A stretch of DNA of 58,301 nucleotides from a virus. Location of the stretch: IMG/VR virus record IMGVR_UViG_3300030101_000994, positions 1 to 58,301 of that record. One strand, written 5' to 3'. Position numbers and translations under genes: made by a program. The notes below the pieces were generated by a model, which searched no databases, was not told the origin of the DNA, and worked only from the letters and a program-made list of their open reading frames with translations. Positions within the stretch are counted from its first letter, which is position 1. The number at the start of each line of letters is the position of its first letter. Below are positions 49,979 to 57,112 of the stretch, piece by piece.

Positions 49979-50255
49979 AAAACCAGATAAACAGCCGCCT
50001 AGAACTAAGAAGTATTACAGATCTACTAAGTCTGGAGCGGGAATGACTAAAGCTGGGGTTGCTAAATATCGAAGAGACAACCCTGGCAGTAAATTAAAAA
50101 CTGCTGTTACAGGTAAAGTAAAAAAAGGTAGTACGGCTGCAAAAAGACGTAAATCATTTTGTGCAAGAAGTGCTGGTCAGATGAAAAAATTTCCTAAAGC
50201 AGCTAAAAATCCTAATTCAAGATTGCGACAAGCAAGACGTAGATGGAAGTGTTAA
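49971..50255 (+). CDS. Small basic protein (marine phage KKYYRSTKSGAGMT type), 94 aa
   Basis: TKKYYRSTKSGAGMTKAGVA, KYRRDNPGSKLKTAVTGKVK and KRRKSFCARSAGQMKKFP. This motif series recurs in marine phages and some large viruses and is thought to bind nucleic acid because of its charge; I cannot name the family with certainty (DUF5872 is possible). Probably packaged in or near the head. Confidence 0.7.
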   Translation: MARKPDKQPPRTKKYYRSTKSGAGMTKAGVAKYRRDNPGSKLKTAVTGKVKKGSTAAKRRKSFCARSAGQMKKFPKAAKNPNSRLRQARRRWKC

Positions 50256-50717
50256 ATGAAACTATCAGATAATTTTAGCTTACATGAATTTACTAGGTCT
50301 CAAACTGCAATTAGAAATAACATTGACAATACACCAAGCGATAAACAAATATTTAATTTACGTAATTTATGTATTCATATTTTACAGCCAGTAAGAGATT
50401 ATTTTCAACAGCCCATGACTATAAGTTCAGGTTTTCGATGTGTCGAACTTAATTTAAAAATTGGGGGCAGTATTACTTCTCAACATGTGCAAGGTCAAGC
50501 AGCAGACATTGAGGTTCATAAGGTAGGAAACTTAGAGTTAAGTGATTGGATACATAATAATATGAAATACGATCAGTTAATATTAGAGTTTCACAAACCT
50601 GAAGAAGATCCTCATTCAGGATGGGTGCATGTATCTTACAGCACAGAAAATAATCGATTTGAATATAAAGAAGCATATAAAAATAAAGAAGGGAAAACAA
50701 GGTATAGGTTACGATAA
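50256..50717 (+). CDS. Peptidase M15 family endolysin
   Basis: 153 residues. FSLHEFTRSQTA, PVRDYFQQPMTISSGFRC and the zinc site H77 (SQHVQGQAADIEV, Asp84) with H125 (GWVHVSY) match the Peptidase_M15_3 group. These D,D- or L,D-carboxy/endopeptidases cut peptidoglycan cross-bridges. Likely the lysis enzyme partnered with the 3-TM holin at 44865. No signal sequence. Confidence 0.88.
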   Translation: MKLSDNFSLHEFTRSQTAIRNNIDNTPSDKQIFNLRNLCIHILQPVRDYFQQPMTISSGFRCVELNLKIGGSITSQHVQGQAADIEVHKVGNLELSDWIHNNMKYDQLILEFHKPEEDPHSGWVHVSYSTENNRFEYKEAYKNKEGKTRYRLR

Positions 50718-50863
50718 TGGCAATGAATAGAGGCAGTATGAGACAACAAATAACAAAAGGTCCTATGAAGAAAAAAGTAGGATTATATAAAAAAGGTAAA
50801 AGAGTTAGAGTAGTACAAGGAAACAAAGGTAGACTTGTTAGAAATAATATTAGAACACGCTAG
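50717..50863 (+). CDS. Small basic protein, 48 aa
   Basis: Frame MAMNRGSMRQQITKGPMKKK with a Lys/Arg-rich rest (KRVRVVQGNKGRLVRNN). Its ATG overlaps the endolysin stop (TAATG). Short peptides with the N-RGSMxxQITKGP start are familiar from marine phages. Function unknown. Confidence 0.6.
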   Translation: MAMNRGSMRQQITKGPMKKKVGLYKKGKRVRVVQGNKGRLVRNNIRTR

Positions 50864-50910
50864 TAGACAGAACGGTAGCAAAAGTTTAAAATATAAAAAA
50901 AGGAAACAAC

Positions 50911-51210
50911 ATGACAAAATTATGCCCAAGAGGAAAAGCAGCAGCAAAAAGAAAGTTCAAAGTTTACCCCTCGGCCTATGCAAACGCTTACGCTTCAAAA
51001 ATTTGTGCAGGTAAAATAAAAGACCCGAGTGGAGTAAAACGTAAAGATTTTAAAGGACCTAAACCAGCAAAACAGGGAGGTGTTATGAATATGAATGACG
51101 GTGGTATGATGCCTCAAGGAACAGGTTCTTATATTAAACAAGATATAGACGGTGATGAAAGTTTTACAAACCCATCTACACAAGATTATTACAGAGATTT
51201 ATTAGGATAA
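50911..51210 (+). CDS. Small basic protein (KLCPRGKAAAKRKFKVYPSA type), 99 aa
   Basis: KLCPRGKAAAKRKFKVYPSA and YANAYASKICAGKIKDPSG form a basic Cys-containing domain that recurs in marine phages; the C-terminal half is acidic/Gly-rich (MMPQGTGSYIKQDIDGDE). Possibly nucleic acid-binding. Function unknown. Ends on the next gene's ATG. Confidence 0.7.
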   Translation: MTKLCPRGKAAAKRKFKVYPSAYANAYASKICAGKIKDPSGVKRKDFKGPKPAKQGGVMNMNDGGMMPQGTGSYIKQDIDGDESFTNPSTQDYYRDLLG

Positions 51211-51503
51211 TGTCTGGTTTAAAAAAATGGTTTGCTCAAAAGTGGGTAGACATTGGTAGTAAGAAAAAAGATGGCACATTTGCTAAATGTGGTAGAAGCA
51301 AACAAAAAGCAGATGCCAAAAGAAAATACCCAAAGTGTGTTCCTTTAGCAAAAGCTAGAAGAATGACTGAAGGACAAAGAAAAAGTGCTGTTAAAAGAAA
51401 AAGAGCAAAAGCACAAGGAGTTGGTGGTAAGCCAACTAATGTTAAAACGTTCACTGCTTACAAAGGTGGTTTAGCCGATAAATATTATGAAGGAGTTTTA
51501 TAA
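51210..51503 (+). CDS. Small basic protein (KKWF...KCGRS...KYPKCVP type), 97 aa
   Basis: GLKKWFAQKWVDIGSKKKDG, AKCGRS, RKYPKCVPLAKARRMTEGQR and GKPTNVKTF. Cys pairs in CGRS and PKCV plus high charge are conserved features of this type in marine phages. A DUF5872 relation is plausible but not verified. Shares one base with each neighbour. Confidence 0.7.
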   Translation: MSGLKKWFAQKWVDIGSKKKDGTFAKCGRSKQKADAKRKYPKCVPLAKARRMTEGQRKSAVKRKRAKAQGVGGKPTNVKTFTAYKGGLADKYYEGVL

Positions 51504-51973
51504 TGTCTAGAATGAAACAATTACAAGCTTTAGCCAAAGAAGCTAGGGAAAAAGGCGATAGAGATAAATATGAAATGATACGAGGAGACATATTTAAGGA
51601 GTTTGACTTTGACATAGGTAAGTTTGGTTTAGGTGGTCTTTTATATAAAAAAGGTAAAAAGTTATTAGAAAAATCAGGTTTAATTGATGACCTACCTTCT
51701 ATGTATCGTAAAATGCGAGATGCTAAAGATAAAGGTGATTTTAAAAAATTTAAAAAATACAAATCTAAATCTACAAACGTAGTAAAAGATAGTAAAAGTA
51801 TGAAACAGTTTCAAAAAGAGTTAGATGAAGATTTACCTTTACCAAAAAATTTTAAACCAACTAAAAAGAAACCAGAAGGTAAAGTAGTTAGTATAACAAA
51901 AAAAAGTATGGGTGGTGAAGTTAGGGGTATTGGTAAAGCTATCAGAGGTTTTAATTTTAAGGGTGTTAGATAG
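51503..51973 (+). CDS. Lys-rich hypothetical protein, 156 aa
   Basis: Helical charged N-terminus (QLQALAKEAREKGDRDKYE), then GKFGLGGLLYKKGKKLLEKS, a Lys-rich stretch and the end MGGEVRGIGKAIRGFNFKGV. The ending resembles that of the protein encoded at 44224. Part of the basic-protein block; function unknown. Confidence 0.65.
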   Translation: MSRMKQLQALAKEAREKGDRDKYEMIRGDIFKEFDFDIGKFGLGGLLYKKGKKLLEKSGLIDDLPSMYRKMRDAKDKGDFKKFKKYKSKSTNVVKDSKSMKQFQKELDEDLPLPKNFKPTKKKPEGKVVSITKKSMGGEVRGIGKAIRGFNFKGVR

Positions 51974-52662
51974 TGGTTACATCAGGCACTACAGCTTTTG
52001 ATTTAGACATCGATGATATAATACAAGAATCTTATGAGCGTTGTGGTATCAGAACAAACTCTGGTTATGATTTAAAATCTGCAAGAAGAAGTTTAAATAT
52101 ATTGTTTTCTGAATGGGGTAATAGAGGTATTCATTTATGGAAAGTTACTTTGAAAGAACAAGAGCTTACCGCTGGAACAGCTACGTACACAGCACCAACA
52201 GATGCAAACGCCATATTAGAGGCTTATGTGAGCACTACAACAGGTACTACTACTTCTACAAATGACGTGTCTTTAACTAAAATAAGCAGAAGTCAATATG
52301 CAGCTTTACCCAATAAAGGTTCACGTGGACAACCTAGTCAATATTATGTTGACAGGCAAACTACCCCTACGATAACTTTGTATCAAACTCCTGATGCGAG
52401 TACCTATACGTATGTAAAATATTATTACATGAAGAGGATAGAAGATGTCGGTGCATACACTAATCAAGCAGACGTGGTATTTCGATTTATACCCTGTATG
52501 GTTGCAGGTCTTGCATATTATCTCTCTATGAAAAAAGCTCCTAATCTTATACAAGCTACTAAATTAGTTTATGAAGATGAATTACAAAGAGCATTGACAG
52601 AAGATGGACAAAGAACTTCTGTGTATATTACTCCACAAACTTTTTATCCACAAGGTGCATAA
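51973..52662 (+). CDS. Head-tail adaptor protein (P22 gp4-like)
   Basis: 229 residues, GTG start coupled to the previous stop. AFDLDIDDIIQESYERCGIR, LKSARRSLNILFSEWGNRGI and LYQTPDASTYTYVKYYYMKR match the tail accessory factor/adaptor family of P22-like podoviruses, which bind below the portal. A second adaptor follows at 53039. Confidence 0.78.
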   Translation: MVTSGTTAFDLDIDDIIQESYERCGIRTNSGYDLKSARRSLNILFSEWGNRGIHLWKVTLKEQELTAGTATYTAPTDANAILEAYVSTTTGTTTSTNDVSLTKISRSQYAALPNKGSRGQPSQYYVDRQTTPTITLYQTPDASTYTYVKYYYMKRIEDVGAYTNQADVVFRFIPCMVAGLAYYLSMKKAPNLIQATKLVYEDELQRALTEDGQRTSVYITPQTFYPQGA

Positions 52663-53042
52663 TGCCTTACGCAAGAGGTAAAAAATCAAAAGCAATATCC
52701 GACAGGTCAGGTATGGAGTTTCCATATACAGAAATGGTTAAAGAATGGAATGGTTCTTTTGTGCATCGTTCTGAGTATGAAGCTAAACATCCACAAATTG
52801 AAAGAAAGAAAATAAGTGCAGATGCTATTGCTTTACAAAATGCTAGACCAATGCACCCTGATACACAAAAAGATTTTGTTTTGTATATTAGTAATGGATT
52901 TTTTTCTGAAACAAAAGATACTGGTATAACAGGTGGAGCAAGTATGACTGTTGCAGGTAGTGACAATATTTTAGGAACTAAATTAACATCAGTGCAAGCA
53001 ACTGTTTCTGTAGGCACTAATTTTACTGTGGTGATTTCATGA
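52662..53042 (+). CDS. Hypothetical protein with degenerate zinc-ribbon-like N-terminus, 126 aa
   Basis: The start ARGKKSKAISDRSGMEFPYT, EMVKEWNGSFVHRSEYEAKH follows the layout of small phage zinc ribbons (CDRCG...EW-G-V-C-ECY-KHPQ), but the usual Cys positions are Ser or His. The C-terminus is a beta-rich Thr/Gly section (GASMTVAGSDN). The family relation is inference. Sits between the two adaptor genes. Confidence 0.6.
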   Translation: MPYARGKKSKAISDRSGMEFPYTEMVKEWNGSFVHRSEYEAKHPQIERKKISADAIALQNARPMHPDTQKDFVLYISNGFFSETKDTGITGGASMTVAGSDNILGTKLTSVQATVSVGTNFTVVIS

Positions 53043-53686
53043 CAATAACGCACTCAGCTTTTTTAACACAAGTTAGAAATTATACAGAAGTAGACTCAAA
53101 TGTTTTATCGGACACTTTGATTGATCAATTTATAAGAAACACAGAATTAGATATAGCTAGTAAAGTAGATTACGATGACATAAGAGAATATGTAACAGCA
53201 GTTACAGGAACTTTAAGGTTTTTAAATGTTCCTGATGATTGTATAAGTATTCGATCTGTGCAAATTATAAACAGTAGTACAAGAGATTTTTTGGAAAAAA
53301 GAGACACTTCTTTTATAGCAGAATTTAATCCAACAGACGCAACAGGACAACCAAAATATTATGCAAACTGGGATGATAAAAATATTGTGTTTGCTCCTGT
53401 GCCTGATCAAGCTTACGAGATACAATTAAATTATATAAGAGACCCACAGCATTTTACATCTACACAAAACACTTTTTTGTCTCAACACGCAGAAAATTTA
53501 TTATTGTATGGTGTTTTAGTAGAGTGTTTTAGTTATTTAAAAGGCCCTATGGATATGTACAACTTGTATAAAACTAAGTATAATGAAGAGATACAAACAT
53601 TTATGCTTACACAAATGGGTAAACGTAGACGTGCAGATTATGATGATGGTGTAATGAGATTACCTGTTCAATCTCCTTCACCTTAA
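53039..53686 (+). CDS. Tail tube/adaptor protein (T7 gp11 / phage adaptor-like)
   Basis: 215 residues. AFLTQVRNYTEVDSNVLSDT, IDQFIRNTELDIASKVDYDD and AFAPVPDQA-like NIVFAPVPDQAYEIQLNYI match the helical core plus beta extension of tail adaptors (gp11/gp4 group). Ends with LLLYGVLVECFSYLKGPMDM. Likely forms the ring joining portal and tail hub. Confidence 0.75.
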   Translation: MTITHSAFLTQVRNYTEVDSNVLSDTLIDQFIRNTELDIASKVDYDDIREYVTAVTGTLRFLNVPDDCISIRSVQIINSSTRDFLEKRDTSFIAEFNPTDATGQPKYYANWDDKNIVFAPVPDQAYEIQLNYIRDPQHFTSTQNTFLSQHAENLLLYGVLVECFSYLKGPMDMYNLYKTKYNEEIQTFMLTQMGKRRRADYDDGVMRLPVQSPSP

Positions 53687-53703
53687 CTTTATAGGAGAAA
53701 AAT

Positions 53704-54144
53704 ATGGCAATAACAACAAGTGCAGTGTGTAATGTTTTTAAAACAGATGTTTTAAAAGGGGTACACAATTTTACAGCAGCACCTACTGGAAACACTTTTA
53801 AATTAAGTATGTACACTAGCTCTGCTACTTTAGGAAAATCAACAACTTCTTTTACAACTGACAATCAAGTATCTTCACCATCTGGCTACACCAGTGGTGG
53901 TAAAGCTTTGGTTGCTGTAACACCTGTGTTAAGCAGTGATACAGCGGTAGTAGACTTTGCTGATTTATCTTTTGTGGGTGTATCTCTTACTGCAAGAGGT
54001 GCTTTAATCTATAATGACTCAGCTTCTGGAGATCCAGCAGTTGCAGTTCTAGATTTTGGTGGAGATAAAACAGCTACTTCAGGTACATTTACAATACAGT
54101 TTCCTACTGCAAACTCATCAAGTGCTATTATTAGAATAGCTTAA
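53704..54144 (+). CDS. Putative tail/virion protein, 146 aa
   Basis: Thr/Ser/Ala-rich beta protein (TFKLSMYTSSATLGKSTTSF; AVLDFGGDKTATSGTFTIQF). The layout resembles a small phage-tail surface protein frequent before fibres in marine phages. AGGAG ribosome binding site. Exact role unknown. Confidence 0.65.
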   Translation: MAITTSAVCNVFKTDVLKGVHNFTAAPTGNTFKLSMYTSSATLGKSTTSFTTDNQVSSPSGYTSGGKALVAVTPVLSSDTAVVDFADLSFVGVSLTARGALIYNDSASGDPAVAVLDFGGDKTATSGTFTIQFPTANSSSAIIRIA

Positions 54145-54159
54145 TAGGAGACTTGTTCA

Positions 54160-55305
54160 GTGACTACTAGAACATTAACTATTACTGTTGTTGGTGGTAA
54201 TCCCTCTAATCATCCGTATCATAATGTTGGTTCTAGTAATAAATATGCAATAGATGGTTCTACTGCTACAGCAGATGTAACATTATATTTAGCTGAAGGT
54301 GGAACTTATGTATTTGATCAATCCGATAACACTAATAGTGGACATCCTTTAAGGTTTTCTACAACTGCTAATGGAACACATTCTGGAGGAAGTGAATATA
54401 CTACAGGTGTAACTGTAACAGGAGTACCTGGAAATTCTGGTGCAAAAACTACTATTGTTGTAGCCGATTCTGCACCTACTTTATATTACTATTGCACACA
54501 ACATTCCAACATGGGTTGGACTGCGAATACTGTGAACGCTACTTCTTGGGGTGTTTTATCTTGGGGCGAAGGAGCTTGGGGTGATCAAAATGACATATCT
54601 GTATCTGTTACTGGAGTAGCATCTACTACTGCTATAGGTTCTGTAACTATTGATGATGAATTTTTAATTGGCGTAGGTTGGGGTCGAGGAACTTGGGGTA
54701 ATAGAGTTTGGGATGGTGTATATTCCGTCATACCAACTGGCGTAGCTGCAACATCTGCAATAGGAACAGCGACAGCAAGTATTTCATTTACAGCATCTGT
54801 AACAGGAGTGTCTAGCACTTCTGCTGTAGGTAGTGTAACTACAACACAAGGAGTAGAGATAACTCCGACTGGTCAGGAGTTGACTGGTTCTGTAGGAACT
54901 GTTGATTTTGACGGAGATGCTTCAACTGGAGTAACAGGTGTTGCAATGACATCAGCGGTAGGAGAGTCAATCATTGCACCAATTACCTTAGTTGATGTTA
55001 CAGGTGTAGCTCTTACAAGTGCTCTTGGTGATATTGTAATAGAAATGACAGGAGCAGTAAATGTAACAGGTGTATCTTCAACAGCATCAATTGGTTCTAT
55101 AACACCAATATCAGGCTATGATGTTACTGGAGTAGCCATGACATCAACGGTAGGAACAGTAGCAGAAGTTACAGGCACAGGAATAGTAGATGATGTTACT
55201 GGAGTAGTATTGACGAGTAATGTTGGAAGTGTAATAATAATAGCATGGAACAGAGTAGATACTGGGACACCAGTTACCTGGACTAAGATAACTACAGCGG
55301 CATAA
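54160..55305 (+). CDS. Tail protein with cupredoxin-like domain and beta-repeats
   Basis: 381 residues, GTG start preceded by ATAGGAG. Residues 40-120 look like a cupredoxin: strand TYVFDQSD, H62 in GHPLRFST, then YYYCTQHSNMGW with C112, H115 and M118, a possible type-1 copper ligand set. From about residue 145, nine repeats of about 15-25 residues follow (VTGVAxTSAIGSVxI), a frequent tail repeat in marine phages. The copper site is a reading of the sequence; binding is unproven. Confidence 0.7.
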   Translation: MTTRTLTITVVGGNPSNHPYHNVGSSNKYAIDGSTATADVTLYLAEGGTYVFDQSDNTNSGHPLRFSTTANGTHSGGSEYTTGVTVTGVPGNSGAKTTIVVADSAPTLYYYCTQHSNMGWTANTVNATSWGVLSWGEGAWGDQNDISVSVTGVASTTAIGSVTIDDEFLIGVGWGRGTWGNRVWDGVYSVIPTGVAATSAIGTATASISFTASVTGVSSTSAVGSVTTTQGVEITPTGQELTGSVGTVDFDGDASTGVTGVAMTSAVGESIIAPITLVDVTGVALTSALGDIVIEMTGAVNVTGVSSTASIGSITPISGYDVTGVAMTSTVGTVAEVTGTGIVDDVTGVVLTSNVGSVIIIAWNRVDTGTPVTWTKITTAA

Positions 55306-55319
55306 AAAAAGGATAAAAT

Positions 55320-56285
55320 ATGGCATCTACATTCTCATCAGATTTAAAACTGGAACTCATGGCTACTGGTGAAAACGCTGGTACATGGGGAACAAAAACA
55401 AATAATAATTTAAATTTAGTACAACAAGCAATCGGTGGTTTTGAACAAGTAACAGTTGGTGACGGAGCAACAGTTGCACTAGCAATGACCGATGGTACAG
55501 TATCAAACGCAAGAAATATGGTTGTAAAAGTGGCTACTGTAACTCTATCAGGAGCCACTGTTTTAACAGTGCCTGACAGTATTGAAAAAATGTATATTTT
55601 TGATGTGACAGGCGTAACCAACCCGACAAACTTAACTATAAAAACAGCAAGTGGATCTGGTTTTTCTCCAGACCAACAAAAAATATATTTTGCATATGCA
55701 GATGGGACTAATATTGTTGAAGTTTCATTAGACAGTTTGGGTGGTGCGGTAGGTACAGCAAGTTTACCAACGGTACCAGTTACAAAAGGTGGGACAGGTT
55801 TAACATCTGCTGGTTCCGCAAATCAAGCATTAAAAATGAATAGTGGTGGTAGTGCTTTAGAGTTTGGGACATTAGCAATAGCTGGTGGTGGAACTGGTGC
55901 AACAACTTTAGCGGGTGCTAATATTGTAGCGTCAAATGCAAATACAACTTTTACAAAAGCATTAAGAGGATCTACTCAAACTGCTGGTTCTCAAACTGGT
56001 AGTGTTACTTTAGATTTTGACACCTATCAGAACTTCGTGCTGACAGCAACAGGTAATGTTACTTTAGCCAATCCTTCTACTGAGTCAGTAGGACAATCAG
56101 GTATTATAGTATTTATTCAAGATGGCACTGGCAGTCGTACATTAAGTTTAGGAACAGATTATGAAACAGCAGGTGGTGCTGGTTTAACTATATCTACTGC
56201 TGCTAATGCAGTCGATGTTATACCATATTTTGTTAAGGCTGCCTCAAGTATTCAATTAGGAGCACCTCAACTTGCGTTTGCATAG
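55320..56285 (+). CDS. Tail fibre protein, 321 aa
   Basis: ASTFSSDLKLELMATGENAG, TWGTKTNNNLNLVQQAIGGF is the N-terminal virion-attachment pattern of many phage fibres. The middle has KGGTGLTSAGSANQALKMN and the end shows beta-helix-like Gly/Thr repeats. Likely a fibre joined to the tail hub. Followed at 13 bases by the next fibre gene. Confidence 0.75.
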   Translation: MASTFSSDLKLELMATGENAGTWGTKTNNNLNLVQQAIGGFEQVTVGDGATVALAMTDGTVSNARNMVVKVATVTLSGATVLTVPDSIEKMYIFDVTGVTNPTNLTIKTASGSGFSPDQQKIYFAYADGTNIVEVSLDSLGGAVGTASLPTVPVTKGGTGLTSAGSANQALKMNSGGSALEFGTLAIAGGGTGATTLAGANIVASNANTTFTKALRGSTQTAGSQTGSVTLDFDTYQNFVLTATGNVTLANPSTESVGQSGIIVFIQDGTGSRTLSLGTDYETAGGAGLTISTAANAVDVIPYFVKAASSIQLGAPQLAFA

Positions 56286-56297
56286 GAGACATTACTA

Positions 56298-57107
56298 ATG
56301 CCAGTACAAGGTGAATTTTTTCAAAACCCAGGAAGTAGTGGTGGTTTTTATGATTATCAGATTTCTAATAGCTGTAGATTCGATAAAGCAGCTAGTTCTA
56401 GATTATATAGAACTTTTGGTACACCTTCAAGTGCTACAAAAATGACAATGAGTTGGTGGATGAAACATGGTGATATTCCAGATTATCAACAAATTTTTTC
56501 TAAAGCTGGAGGTTATGGTGGAGGAAATGGTGCTTCAATAACACTAAATGATAGTCTTGGTGGTTATGCTGATATAATTACTATGTATGGAATGAAAGGA
56601 AGTGGTGGAGGAAGTACAGGTGGAAATACTTATCCTGCTAATGCGTTTAGAGATTACAGTGGTTGGACACATTGCCATTATAAGATGGACACTAGTAAAA
56701 GTGGAATGTCTGGTACTAATGCAAAAGTAGTTATGCACATTAATGGAGTAAATGCAGTATTTGTCAATACAAATGAACCTTCAGGCAATTTTGATAATTT
56801 TAATACTAATGGTGATGTTCACTCTGTAGGAAATGGTAATGGTTACGACCAAGGAGATATTTATTTAGCAGAGTTTATATTTTTAGATGGGCAGTATGAA
56901 GATTATACATCTTTTGGTGAAACAAAGAATGGAGTCTGGATACCTAAAGACCCTAGTAGTTTAACATTTGGTAATAATGGCTTTCATCTTAAATTTGAAG
57001 ATGCTTCTAACCTAGGCAATGACAGTAGTTCGAACAATAATGATTTTACATCAACAGGACTTGGTACAGACCATCAAGTTGTTGATAGTCCAACATTTGG
57101 GAGTTAA
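56298..57107 (+). CDS. Tail fibre, LamG/ConA-like lectin domain
   Basis: 269 residues. SCRFDKAASSRLYRTFGTPS, ATKMTMSWWMKHGDIPDYQ, VMHINGVNAVFVNTNE and YLAEFIFLDGQYEDYTSFGE are typical of laminin-G/concanavalin-like lectin domains in fibres. Related proteins I recall continue without a stop into the domain encoded by the next gene; here a TAA at 57105-57107 splits them. GGGAG at its end serves as binding site for the next gene. Confidence 0.75.
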   Translation: MPVQGEFFQNPGSSGGFYDYQISNSCRFDKAASSRLYRTFGTPSSATKMTMSWWMKHGDIPDYQQIFSKAGGYGGGNGASITLNDSLGGYADIITMYGMKGSGGGSTGGNTYPANAFRDYSGWTHCHYKMDTSKSGMSGTNAKVVMHINGVNAVFVNTNEPSGNFDNFNTNGDVHSVGNGNGYDQGDIYLAEFIFLDGQYEDYTSFGETKNGVWIPKDPSSLTFGNNGFHLKFEDASNLGNDSSSNNNDFTSTGLGTDHQVVDSPTFGS

Positions 57108-57112
57108 TTAAT

